From Clostridiales bacterium (GTDB lineage: Bacteria > Bacillota > Clostridia > Oscillospirales > QAMX01), in contig DUUG01000276.1 of assembly GCA_012841675.1 (NCBI GenBank), forward strand, positions 1 through 8,382: 8,382 nt of DNA, read 5' to 3'. Numbering within the stretch: the stretch's first letter is position 1; every line of letters begins with the position of its first letter. Below the pieces are notes generated by a model, which saw only the letters and a program-made list of their open reading frames with translations, was not told where the DNA came from and did not search any database. The position numbers and the translations under genes are program-made. Of the stretch, positions 1 through 7,036 are shown piece after piece.

Positions 1-325
1 CCGAAGGATTCGGAGTCGGTTCGCCCTCCACGTAGAGATATACGGTGCCATACCGACAGCGGAACGTTTCTTCCTTGCCGGGATAGCCGGGAAGGGGCGG
101 ATGCTTATGCTCGGGACAAGTTTGGCCGGGGGTCAACACAAGCTCTTTGGCACAAACCCGGTCGGTGTTTATGTATGTAACAAGCTGAAGGCCGGTGGTA
201 TAAAGATCGTTTAGACCGAAATCGGCCACTTCAATTTCTTCCAAAGGGGAAAGGACAATACCGGCTTTATGTAAAAACTCACGTGCGATGCTCTGTGCTT
301 TGGATACCTGTTCCTTTGTAAGCAA
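1..325 (-). CDS. D-lyxose isomerase (D-lyxose ketol-isomerase), 5' part only
   Basis: The gene reads leftwards and runs off the left edge; about 108 N-terminal residues are visible. They start LLTKEQVSKAQ and include EIEVADFGLNDL, TGLQLVTYINTDR, CPEHKHPP, GKEETFRCRYG and VYLYVEGEPTP. These match the cupin-fold D-lyxose isomerase family, which interconverts D-lyxose and D-xylulose in the cytoplasm using a divalent metal. The two histidines of EHKH and a glutamate in KEETF correspond to metal ligands of the family; the last ligand would lie outside the window. The start is TTG at 325: it is preceded at 6 bases by AAAGGAGGG, and no ATG or GTG fits better. A strong promoter lies just upstream, so the gene is a separate unit from the phosphorylase gene behind it. 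No in-frame stop occurs in the visible part. Confidence 0.88.
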   Translation of the reverse strand, partial: MLTKEQVSKAQSIAREFLHKAGIVLSPLEEIEVADFGLNDLYTTGLQLVTYINTDRVCAKELVLTPGQTCPEHKHPPLPGYPGKEETFRCRYGTVYLYVEGEPTPNPS

Positions 326-331
326 AGCTAG

Positions 332-340
332 CCCTCCTTT
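332..340 (-). promoter_or_regulatory. Ribosome binding site that fixes a TTG start
   Basis: On the minus strand this reads AAAGGAGGG, close to a full anti-16S match, 6 bases before the TTG at 325. It is the reason for choosing a TTG start for the D-lyxose isomerase. Confidence 0.85.
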
Positions 341-363
341 AAATGTTTGGTAACATTGCTTTT

Positions 364-392
364 ATTATACAGGGCAAGCCGGAAAAATGCAA
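364..392 (-). promoter_or_regulatory. Sigma-70/SigA-type promoter of the D-lyxose isomerase gene
   Basis: On the minus strand there is TTGCAT (387-392), a 17-base spacer and a perfect TATAAT (364-369). The start of transcription would be near position 357, giving a leader of about 30 bases before the TTG start. No clear operator palindrome is visible around it. Confidence 0.75.
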
Positions 393-459
393 GAACGATA
401 CGCAGGTTGCACCGTTAGATTGAAAAGAAGCGCTGCCGTGGAAAGGGGAGCTTTCCGCC

Positions 460-495
460 AAAAAGTCGCTGTGGAGTTTCATACTCCACAGCGAC
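460..495 (-). terminator. Rho-independent terminator of the GH112 phosphorylase gene
   Basis: There is a perfect 13-base inverted repeat (465-477 against 483-495) with a 5-base loop TTCAT. On the minus strand it is followed by a run of five T (460-464). It lies 12 bases beyond the TAA stop of the phosphorylase frame, separating that gene from the lyxose isomerase promoter. Confidence 0.85.
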
Positions 496-507
496 GGATA
501 GAACTTA

Positions 508-2541
508 TTAGATCTCAAACCATACGATTTCGTTGGCATCCAGTGACAGTTCGAAGCTGGAGCCGTCGCCTTTATACACCGTTGTAGTTTGCGGTTCGTA
601 GGTGTTGTTGATAACGCAGTATTTGCCGTTTTTCACATACGCGTGGACTTCCACGTTGTAGTTGGTGCTAAACCAGCGGTGGAGATTGTCCTCGTCGTGA
701 GAAGCCCACAAAATGGCCCGGTATAGCAAACGGGAATTTTCAAAGCTGTAAGGCAATCCGCTGATATACACAGATCGGCCGTTGCCAAAGGAGTTGACGG
801 CCAATTGCACCTCTTTGTTAATCTGCTTTAAAATTTGCGTTCCTTCCAGAGCGTAGATGTTCTTTTTGCCCTCGCCAAAGTTGATTTCTTTGCCGCAGTC
901 GGCGGTTATAAAATGCTCGTACTCGTCCCAGTTGTATTTGTCCAAAGAGAGGGTTAGTCCCGTTTCTTTTTCCACGCCCAAAACGTTGGCAAGCTGAAAA
1001 TACCGCCCCTGGTGCTGATATGCGGTAGGTTCGCCGACGCCAATAAAGCCGCCGCCACGGTGGACAAAGGATTTCACAGCCTGTACAATCACGGGATCCA
1101 TCCAGTTTTCTCCGCCGGTGTACGCCGTGTAGCCGTCGCCGATGTTGAGAAGCACGTCGAAATCGTCCAACATGGTGGGGTTTTGGCGAATATCGTCAAA
1201 GCTGATAAACCGCACGTCAAAGGGGGCACCGGAAAGGGCTTCGATAATGCCGGCGTAAGAGTAGTTTTGGGGGTAATAGATGGCGTGGTGCACCATGTGG
1301 TTGCCCCAAGCGCGCATTTTGCCCCAGCAGTTGAGTATTCCTACCTTTTTAATGCAATAGGGCGTGGTTCCGGCAATATTATCGTACAGAGTGCGGAATT
1401 CGTTGCAAACGCTTTCCACATAGTCGATAAATTCCGGAAATTTCAGCGCAAGCTTCAGATAGCCGCCGTACCCGATGCGGTCAATGGGCTTTCTCAAAAT
1501 GGCACGGCGGACCGTGACCCAGTTGATTTTCGCCTCGCGAACGGGGTCGCCGCCTTCGTAAAAAGTGTCGGGGAAGAAGTAGGGAAGGAAGCGGCCTTCC
1601 GTGTATTTGACGCCGGGAATATCGCTAATTAGGCGCAAGGTAGAGCCGTTGCCAACGCTTCCCACAACGGCATCCAGGCCGATAGTCTTAAACTCGTCCA
1701 AAAACGGCTCGGTGCCGATCCAGTGGTCGCCTAAAAACATCATGGCTTCCTTGCCGTGTTCGTGGACAATGTCCACCATCTCTTTGGCAAGCTTGGCAAC
1801 TTCCCGCCGCTGGAACGCCTGGAAATCCAAAAATTCCTTGCTGGGAATGCGGTAGGTGTTGTTGAAATACCCTTGGTCAATGATATATTCGGGGCGGAAC
1901 TTATAGCCCACTTCTTTTTCAAACTGTTCTAAAATATAGGGGGAAACGCTGGCGGAGTAGCCGTACCAGTCTACATATTTTTCCCTTGCCAGCTCGTCAA
2001 AAAGCAGCGTAAACTGGTGAAAAAAGGTGGTAAAACGAATGACATCCACATGGGGATTTTCTTTGATAAACCGGCGCAGCCGCTCCATGGTGAAAACGTG
2101 GGTTTTGGGCTGCCGCACGTCGAAGGAGAGCTGTTTTTCTACGCCTTCCCAACTGTTGGTGACATAGTTGTACATGTGGACCGGGTCCCACATAATATAG
2201 GCCAAAAAGCTTACGGTGTAGTTGTGGAAGGGTATGGTGGACGAAATGGTCACGTCACCTTTTTCTTCGTCGTACGTTCACTGCCCAAAGGGCACCACTT
2301 GGCCTGTGGTGCGGTCAATCACTTCCCACCAGCGGGAAATGTCATCCCGGCTGTTGACAGAGAGCATTTCCGGATACAGGCCTTTTAACAAATGGATGGA
2401 AAGTGTGTCGCTTGTGGCGGTGACAAAGGGCGTCATAATATACACTTGCTGGATTTCGTCCGGATTGGCTTTGGCCCATTCGTTATCTTTACGGGTGGTG
2501 TAATACGTTGCATAAATCTTGGCGTCTACCGATTTTAGCAT
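508..2541 (-). pseudogene. 1,3-beta-galactosyl-N-acetylhexosamine phosphorylase (GH112, lacto-N-biose phosphorylase), N-terminally truncated and with an in-frame TGA
   Basis: Members of this family split lacto-N-biose or galacto-N-biose with phosphate into galactose 1-phosphate and GlcNAc or GalNAc, in cytoplasmic use of mucin and milk-type glycans. Two pieces lie in one frame: 2541-2281 (VDAKIYATYYTTRKDNEW, VYIMTPF, RWWEVIDRTTGQVV) and 2277-508 (NYTVSFLAYIMWDPVHMYN, FTTFFHQFTLLFDE, FLGDHWIGTEP, GVKYTEGRFLPYFFPDTF, GIIEALSGAPFDVRFISFDD, GRSVYISGLPYS). They are separated only by TGA at 2278-2280, where Bifidobacterium relatives, as I recall them, have Trp in an NWTLD-like stretch. The Asp of GDHW (codon 1726-1728) matches the family's catalytic acid, and the C-terminus ends normally at TAA. 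The first homologous residues begin at about position 42 of the family, so the usual start (GRxTLP, GADAxRxxDGT) with part of the substrate site is absent. A 581-residue product from GTG at 2253 is possible but would lack still more. Fifteen other Trp codons in the gene are TGG. Confidence 0.85.
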
Positions 2542-2579
2542 TATGAGTTTACAAACCTGCTTGGGTTTTTCGCTGTCAT

Positions 2580-2653
2580 AGGTTGAGCGCCTGAAAAATA
2601 AAAAAGCAAGGCTTTTGCCTTGCTTTTTTTAGGTTATGTTTGGCGCCTGAAAA
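2580..2653. repeat. Short imperfect direct repeat flanking a terminator hairpin
   Basis: GCGCCTGAAAA occurs at 2587-2597 and again at 2643-2653. Each copy is preceded by AGGTT (2580-2584 and 2631-2635) with a few extra bases in the second copy. The copies bracket the hairpin at 2596-2630. Whether this is duplication around a terminator or a deletion scar cannot be decided from the window. Confidence 0.5.
2596..2630. terminator. Bidirectional Rho-independent terminator-like hairpin in a divergent gap
   Basis: GCAAGGC (2606-2612), loop TTTT, GCCTTGC (2617-2623), flanked by an A-rich run on the left and seven T on the right, so it could stop transcription in both directions. No gene reads into it: the phosphorylase remnant leaves leftwards and the small protein gene leaves rightwards. 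It may have belonged to a gene that was lost, or may act as a leader attenuator. Confidence 0.7.
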
Positions 2654-2680
2654 CTCTAAGGGGCACCTTAGTTTTGCTTT
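2651..2680 (+). terminator. Second small terminator-like hairpin
   Basis: CTAAGG (2656-2661), loop GGCA, CCTTAG (2666-2671), then TTTTGCTTTT. The stem is only 6 bases, extended weakly by AAAAC on the left. It stands 29 bases before the TTG start of the small protein gene, so if functional it would act as an attenuator for that gene. Confidence 0.4.
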
Positions 2681-2708
2681 TGAATACAGTAAAAGTGAGG
2701 TGATTTTC

Positions 2709-2882
2709 TTGAATCTCCAATCTCTGTCCGGTGAAGAGCTAGTTGTGCTCGCTTCTATTGTGGCGGTATCTCTTTCGCGCAATCAAGATATTAAGACCAT
2801 TAAGACGCTTATTCATCTGCTGCAAGCTATTGAACAGAACTTGCTAAAGATCTTAATTCAGCGTGAAATTGAAAAAAAGTAA
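2709..2882 (+). CDS. Small conserved-looking helical protein of 57 residues, function unknown
   Basis: The frame runs from TTG at 2709 to TAA at 2882. The start is chosen because GTGAGGTGA lies 5 bases before it; an in-frame upstream ATG at 2640 has no ribosome binding site and lies across the second hairpin. The product opens with LNLQSLSGEELVVLASIVAV, followed by a helical segment rich in Leu and Ile and a charged tail ending REIEKK. A short ELVVLAS-type opening followed by an amphipathic helix resembles small uncharacterised clostridial proteins (possibly DUF6774-like, from memory and uncertain). No transmembrane segment or known catalytic motif is visible. It is the only intact-looking gene of the plus-strand island. 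Confidence 0.6.
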   Translation: MNLQSLSGEELVVLASIVAVSLSRNQDIKTIKTLIHLLQAIEQNLLKILIQREIEKK

Positions 2883-2955
2883 AATAGATTATCGGAGAAA
2901 TTATTGTAAGAAGCGGTTGGTAGATTACCGTGGAGGCGAAAGGAGAAGCGCTCTT

Positions 2956-3055
2956 ATGTCCCCCCTTTGTCATCGCTTTGTTCTTTTGTTTCAAGTTAAC
3001 ACATGCTAAAATAAATGTCAAACAAATAGCAATATCTACATGGCACCCCGCTTAA
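2956..3055 (+). pseudogene. Possible small hydrophobic (type I toxin/Hol-Tox-like) peptide broken by a one-base change in a C run
   Basis: AAAGGAG at 2939-2945 precedes ATG at 2956. Read as it stands, this ATG frame gives only 17 residues, ending MSPLCHRF...NTC. If one C is dropped from the run of six C at 2960-2965, the frame continues to TAA at 3053 as a 32-residue peptide: MSPFVIALFFCFKLTHAKIN, followed by a basic and polar tail. A short hydrophobic core followed by Lys-containing residues is the usual form of small Firmicutes type I toxins and holin-like toxins. The present frame of this core is also open from GTG at 2930. The family assignment is inference from form alone; a chance reading is possible. 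Confidence 0.33.
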
Positions 3056-3152
3056 GATAGCGCACGTGCTGTCCATATGAAAACAGCATACAATACCGCA
3101 CATAGCCGACAGGATTGTTTCCGCTTAAATTTGCCAAAGGGGGCGTCTATAT
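3056..3152. other. Stretch without a recognisable gene
   Basis: Stops occur in all frames. One weak hairpin is seen, TGCTGT (3067-3072) against ACAGCA (3083-3088). If the upstream peptide is a type I toxin, an antisense regulator RNA would be expected in this stretch, but I see no clear promoter and terminator pair to support one. Confidence 0.4.
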
Positions 3153-3987
3153 GAAAATGGCAAGGAGAAAAATCGCCGCATTCACGATGCCGAGATAGAG
3201 CTTGAGTTTAGACAACGCTATATTCCCTTTGAATATCACGACACAAGAAACGAGCTTTTTTCACTGATTAGCGATCAGACTGAGATATTTTCTGGATATT
3301 TTTTGAACAGGGTTCATCCATATTAAAGACGGATGAGAATTTGTTTGTATTGCGTAGAGCCGTGCTTCCTTTTAAGCGACCGAACCGCATGCCGGAAACT
3401 GATTTGTCCCTGTAGCTCACTCCTGCCTTTGAAATACATGATAAAGATAAAATGTAGTCATAGCGGAAGGAAGAACGCTGTTTGATGTTAAAAACAACGA
3501 GCGTTTCGTTTTTCTCTGCTATGCCGGGGAAGATGTGTACTAAATCTATGACCTGCGAATGCTAGAAAAGTTTACTCTAAACGGTAACAAGGCGGTTCGG
3601 AAAAAGGTCAGCTTCGAAGATTACATTGCAGGTTCCGAAAGCGGGATTACACTTTTAGACGGGGAACTGGGAAAACGGAAGGAAGAGGAAGTCGCCCTTG
3701 CGTTCTACACGGCCGTCCGGCGGCAGGACAGCGACCTTTTGGGAAAACTCAGCGGATATGACCCATATGGCTCGTTCCCCTATGTGTACTGCCCGGAAAA
3801 ATATGCCCCGTTCTATTTGCATAAAGGGGAAGATGAAGGGGGCAGAACGCTTTACGAAGTGTACTATGTGGTCGGCTCGTGGCAGGATGGAGCAGGATAC
3901 GAACGTGACCCATATACCGCATCAGATGCCGGGCAATTTGAGTTTACGGTGACAAAGGAAAACGGAAAATGGATTGTGAAGCATTAG
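3153..3987 (+). pseudogene. Decayed gene of unknown function, C-terminal NTF2-like domain still open
   Basis: The last part (3559-3987, 142 residues) is open and reads EEEVALAFYTAVRRQDSDLL, then YEVYYVVGSWQD and FEFTVTKENGKWIVKH, the pattern of NTF2-like/DUF4829-type domains on secreted or lipid-anchored Firmicutes proteins. Its ATG at 3559 has no ribosome binding site. The same frame continues upstream across a TAA (3541-3543) into 30 open codons (RTLFDVKNNERFVFLCYAGE, from about 3472). One base-shift earlier, near 3448-3451, another frame carries NLFVLRRAVLPFKRPNRMPE, TAG (3413-3415), then LTPAFEIHDKDK. A further shift near 3323 leads back to RIHDAEIELEFRQRYIPFEY (from about 3177), ending at TAA 3324. 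This is best read as one gene with two frameshifts and two or more stops. The leftmost piece may belong to something else. No signal peptide or promoter remains. Confidence 0.6.
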
Positions 3988-4013
3988 CGGAATAGAGAAA
4001 GATACCCATATGC

Positions 4014-4050
4014 AAAAAACCACCCCGGTTAGTAGCCGGGGCGGGTTTAT
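4014..4050. terminator. Shared terminator between convergent genes
   Basis: CCCCGG (4023-4028), loop TTAGTAG, CCGGGG (4036-4041), extended by imperfect C/G pairs. On the minus strand it is followed by six T (4014-4019), so it mainly serves the pantothenate kinase gene. On the plus strand GGGTTTAT follows, a weaker stop for the decayed gene. Confidence 0.75.
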
Positions 4051-4087
4051 AGCTGTGTTGCTTTGTGTTACGTCTTGGCAAACAGAT

Positions 4088-4921
4088 TTATTTTTCGGCG
4101 GTTTCTTCCGGCTTGCAAAGGGCCGCACCTACAGAAGTGGCAAACTCCGCATGCTCGGGCAGCGTATAGGTAACGCCGTGGAGCGATTCCAACCCGTTGA
4201 AAATTTCCCTTGCGTAGGGGATGCCGGTCAGCGTTCCGGTCAGAACAATATCCTTCGTTTTTTCAATATGAGAGGCAAACGCCGAGGTGACGCCAATGGT
4301 CTGCAACACAAGGTTGATAATCCCCATGGCAATGTCGGCGGGGGTTGCCAAATCGGAGATTCGCCCGAAATTGGATGCGGTGACCTGATCGGGCAGCGTA
4401 TGGATGATTTCGGAGGTCAGATCGTTGACAAACAAGTCCACATGGTGCAAGGAGCCGCCTTCGGCCGCCTTGATAAGAGCGTTAAAGTCGCGAATGTTGA
4501 GCATCCGGTTGGATAGGCCGAGCAGCGTACCTCCTCCGACGCCGGTACCGCCAATGTGGCGTACATAATCCTCGCCGGCAGCGACAATGGCCGTGCCGGT
4601 GCCCATGCTCACAACGATGGCATGGTGCAGACCGGACAAAAACAGCCCGCCCTTGCCAATGGCGCGGAACTCATCCACCTTGTAGGCGGGAATTCCGTAG
4701 ATAGAGCCGGCTAGGATGGATGAGCCAACGCCGGTTACCATGACCCGCTCAATTTCGTCCAGCTTTAAACGGTTATCTTCTAAAAACTTCCCAAAGCCGC
4801 CGAACAAAGAGGCTTTCGGGTCGCTTGCTTTTACCATAATCGGGCTAATTAAAGTTCCGTTTTGAAAGCCGACGGTTTTTGTGGTGCTGCCGCCTACGTC
4901 AATGCCGATAACATATCTCAT
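4088..4921 (-). CDS. coaW: Type II pantothenate kinase
   Basis: This 277-residue cytoplasmic enzyme would phosphorylate pantothenate with ATP, the first step of coenzyme A synthesis. It belongs to the actin-like (ASKHA) ATPase fold. Visible motifs are DVGGSTTK (residues 8-15, phosphate loop), VDEFRA (82-87, holding the acidic residue that aligns with the catalytic Glu of Staphylococcus CoaW), SMGTGTAIV (105-113), HIGGTGVGGGT (122-132) and VTASNFGR (180-187). Length and motif order fit the family. The ATG start is preceded by AAAGGGGA at 7 bases, and the gene ends in TAA. It has its own promoter region and terminator and is convergent with the decayed gene on its left. Type II enzymes are typically weakly feedback inhibited by CoA (family knowledge). 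No lesion is seen. An acyl-CoA dehydratase activase is less likely because the iron-sulphur cysteines of that family are absent. Confidence 0.9.
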   Translation of the reverse strand: MRYVIGIDVGGSTTKTVGFQNGTLISPIMVKASDPKASLFGGFGKFLEDNRLKLDEIERVMVTGVGSSILAGSIYGIPAYKVDEFRAIGKGGLFLSGLHHAIVVSMGTGTAIVAAGEDYVRHIGGTGVGGGTLLGLSNRMLNIRDFNALIKAAEGGSLHHVDLFVNDLTSEIIHTLPDQVTASNFGRISDLATPADIAMGIINLVLQTIGVTSAFASHIEKTKDIVLTGTLTGIPYAREIFNGLESLHGVTYTLPEHAEFATSVGAALCKPEETAEK

Positions 4922-4973
4922 GGTGAGTCCCCTTTAGTATCTTAATACACTCTATATAATAAATATCTGTGAT

Positions 4974-5007
4974 ATTATATTATAGCATGCTTTTGCTTCG
5001 AGGAAAA
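4974..5007 (-). promoter_or_regulatory. Probable promoter of the pantothenate kinase gene
   Basis: The minus strand reads TTTTCC (5002-5007), a 17-base spacer and TATAAT (4979-4984), immediately followed by a second overlapping TATAAT (4974-4979). The -35 match is weak and the tract is very AT-rich, so which -10 is used is uncertain. The leader would be about 50 bases. Confidence 0.5.
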
Positions 5008-5041
5008 GCCCCTCCTATTCCTATCAAAACATCGGCGCCGC

Positions 5042-5079
5042 AAAAATGACCGTCTGTTTCTTAATAGAAACAGACGGTC
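5042..5079 (-). terminator. Terminator of the membrane protein gene
   Basis: A perfect 13-base inverted repeat (5048-5060 against 5067-5079) with loop TTAATA, followed on the minus strand by A and five T (5042-5046). It lies about 64 bases beyond the TAG stop of the membrane protein gene and before the kinase promoter. Confidence 0.75.
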
Positions 5080-5142
5080 CTATGGTATTTGCCTTCTTTC
5101 ATTACCATATACAGGAGCTTGCCATATGGCATTAGACTTTTT

Positions 5143-5877
5143 CTATACCTCCGCATTGTCAGACGGCTTCATTTTGTTTTCCGATTCCCCATGCTTTAGC
5201 ACGGGAATATACCAGCGCAGGTTCCGCCGGATGGAGAAATAACCGATGATAGATGCCAAAAACGCGCCGAGTATGTCTATGATAATATCCTTCATGGTGT
5301 CGCTAAGGGCTGCGCGGCCCACAAGCACCGTTCCGTCGGCGGTAATAAATTTCTGCATATTGACGCCAAGAACGCCGTCGATTACGTATTCCAGCACTTC
5401 CCACACCGCGCCGATCATCACGGAGAAGGAAAAAGCAAACAACACCACAAAAATCGGAGAAAGGCGAATGGCAACGCGTTCGTCCCGGTTTAAAATCGTC
5501 ACAACCATCAGGCCGAAGAAACCGGTCATTACACTGCTGAGAAAGTGCATAATGCTGTCCCAGTGGGGAACCAGATAGTAAAAACTGCGCACTTCCCCAA
5601 GAAAAATGGAGCCATACAGAAATACAATATAGAATCCATACAGCATACCGGGGATCTCAAACCGAAGATTTTTTTCAAGCAGGCTTGGAATATGGATTGT
5701 GACCAGGCCGAGAATACACTGAAACAGCATCAGCAGATAGTCTGCGTCGGAATGATATCCGGCGTCTGATCCTAATCCTGTGCTTTCTCCGAAAATCATA
5801 CGAATAACAAGGTAGATAATGGGGATCAGAAAGCTTACAACTGTCCCGAAATAGAGAAATTTATGAATCTTTTTCAT
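5143..5877 (-). CDS. YjdF/DUF2238-like polytopic membrane protein, function unknown
   Basis: The product has 244 residues. Hydrophobic segments lie near residues 8-29, 47-63, 76-94, 106-128, 137-160 and 197-214, so about six membrane passes with a charged C-terminal tail (KHGESENKMKPSD). Conserved-looking polar motifs sit inside or beside the membrane: HWDSIMHF (105-112), VWEVLEY (158-164), and SDTMKDIIIDILGA (192-205). This D/H/E arrangement is that of the DUF2238 (E. coli YjdF) family, whose role is unknown. The start is ATG at 5877, with GGGAGGGGTGA just upstream; an in-frame GTG 15 bases earlier lies within that site and is unlikely. Three Trp codons are all TGG and the stop is TAG. It is transcribed alone between two terminators. 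Confidence 0.8.
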   Translation of the reverse strand: MKKIHKFLYFGTVVSFLIPIIYLVIRMIFGESTGLGSDAGYHSDADYLLMLFQCILGLVTIHIPSLLEKNLRFEIPGMLYGFYIVFLYGSIFLGEVRSFYYLVPHWDSIMHFLSSVMTGFFGLMVVTILNRDERVAIRLSPIFVVLFAFSFSVMIGAVWEVLEYVIDGVLGVNMQKFITADGTVLVGRAALSDTMKDIIIDILGAFLASIIGYFSIRRNLRWYIPVLKHGESENKMKPSDNAEV

Positions 5878-5921
5878 AGTCACCCCTCCCACTATGTGGT
5901 AAATTTATAAGTGCTAAGTAT

Positions 5922-5929
5922 ATTATACA
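5922..5929 (-). promoter_or_regulatory. Probable -10 element of the membrane protein gene
   Basis: The minus strand reads TGTATAAT, a perfect -10 hexamer (5922-5927) about 45 bases before the ATG. The region upstream is a T/A-rich tract without a good TTGACA, so only the -10 is called. Confidence 0.5.
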
Positions 5930-5996
5930 AAAAATATATGAATAAAAATAGGCAGCGCCAAATATTGCAGAAGTTACCTTTGCATCTAGGAACCCT

Positions 5997-6030
5997 AAAA
6001 AAGGCGTGACCATTAGGGTCACGCCTTTTT
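5997..6030. terminator. Strong bidirectional terminator
   Basis: GGCGTGACC (6003-6011), loop ATTAG, GGTCACGCC (6017-6025), flanked by six A (5997-6002) and five T (6026-6030). It can stop minus-strand transcription coming from the broken propeller gene, and it insulates the membrane protein promoter. Confidence 0.85.
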
Positions 6031-6113
6031 GCAGAAACTTGAAGTTCGTTAAATGTATTCGGGTCTTGACTATTCATAATGCCTTTGCCATGTAAAGGTT
6101 ACAGCTATACACA

Positions 6114-6146
6114 GCCGGCTTATCCAGCTTATCTAGTCTGGCCGGC
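6114..6146. repeat. Inverted repeat downstream of the broken propeller gene
   Basis: GCCGGC (6114-6119) pairs with GCCGGC (6141-6146), and CAG (6125-6127) can pair with CTG (6138-6140), leaving a TTATC bulge. No T run follows on either strand, so it is not a clear terminator. The rest of 6031-6185 shows nothing else. Confidence 0.3.
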
Positions 6147-6185
6147 ATATGCAAGCCAATATTTCTCCGTTTTCTCGAAGCGGTA

Positions 6186-7007
6186 TCAATTTTTAGCGTA
6201 TACTTTAATATATATATTTTCTTTATAGCCTTGCCCTTTATATTGTCCCTGTAAATAACCTCCCTGTAAATTGACTATGGCGGTGGAATCTACTACGGCA
6301 ACAGATTCTACAAAATACCCTTCCTCGGGAAAAACAGTCTGCTCTATCAGATTCCCATCGTAGTCATAGCATTTCATGGAATCTGAATGCAGAATAGCGC
6401 TTGGCAACAAATACACGGGCTTAGCCTTAGCGGCCATGCTGAAAGACGGTATCACGCCGACAATTTTTTCTTGATCCAGGTCGTATATTTGAGCCGATGC
6501 GCCGGAATGCCCAATTCTTTCTGCAATGAGAACGTAATTCCTACCGGAACTGTTTATAACTTGATAATTATGCAAAGATTCCGAATAACTGAAAAGACTT
6601 GCTCCTTTTTTGTTATAAACAAAATGCCCATCGTTGCGGATTTCGAATTGCTTGCGTGATTGAGCAATAAATAGATGACGTTGTCGCTCATTTCAATTAG
6701 ATGCTTTCCCTCTTAATGAGGCCAAATGTTCGATCACCCAAAAATGGTCTTTATCTATCTCCATTATATACGAATATTTGTTAGGCTCTATGATAACGTT
6801 TAAGTCGTAATCTATCATGGCAGTGGTCACTTCTATGGCATCGTTCGATACAAATTTATGCCATACGACGGATATGTAATTATCTGAAAAACCAAAACCG
6901 GTATAATCCGGGAAAATCGTTGATATATCGTCGACTTTAAATACAACATTGAGGTTTTCATCCAAGATTACGGGCTCATTATCATCAATTATTTTTCCAT
7001 ATTTCAA
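6186..7007 (-). pseudogene. Beta-propeller or WG-repeat-like protein, N-terminus missing and one in-frame TGA
   Basis: Two open pieces share one frame. Piece 1 (7007-6696) begins KYGKIIDDNEPVILDENLNV and contains FGFSDNYISVVWHKF and IDYDLNVIIEPN. Piece 2 (6692-6189) contains QFEIRNDGHFVYNKKGASLF, IYDLDQEKIVGVIPSF and CYDYDGNLIEQTVFPE. Only TGA at 6693-6695 separates them, and the 39 codons after it before the next possible TTG start are all open and look coding. The short strands with D/N-G turns repeating every 35-50 residues suggest beta-propeller blades or WG-type repeats; I do not recognise the family. The start is doubtful: coding-like sequence continues upstream of the TTG at 7007 (SLFWANAYGLKYG) straight into the GNAT gene's terminator, with no ATG or ribosome binding site, so the real N-terminus seems lost. 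Under the standard code it ends in TGA at 6186. Two Trp codons are TGG. Confidence 0.6.
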
Positions 7008-7036
7008 TCCGTACGCGTTCGCCCAAAATAGCGAAC

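Noticed and set aside
1012..1632. Plus-strand open frame of 206 codons
   Set aside because: It lies wholly antisense to the strongly conserved GH112 phosphorylase frame, has no ribosome binding site and shows no recognisable domain.
508..2253. Intact 581-residue protein starting at GTG 2253
   Set aside because: Homologous sequence continues in the same frame upstream of TGA 2278, so this start is only an internal codon and the product would lack a large part of the first domain.
2278..2280. Selenocysteine at the in-frame TGA
   Set aside because: The position corresponds to Trp in relatives rather than Cys, GH112 enzymes use no selenocysteine, and I see no convincing stem-loop directly after the codon.
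2827..3021. Minus-strand open frame of 64 codons
   Set aside because: It overlaps the end of the small plus-strand gene, has no supporting start site and no family resemblance.
4010..4516. Plus-strand open frame of 168 codons
   Set aside because: It starts inside a terminator hairpin and is antisense to the pantothenate kinase gene, whose motifs are unmistakable.
5892..6077. Minus-strand open frame of 61 codons upstream of the membrane protein
   Set aside because: It spans the bidirectional terminator at 5997-6030 and the -10 element of the next gene, so the sequence is regulatory rather than coding.
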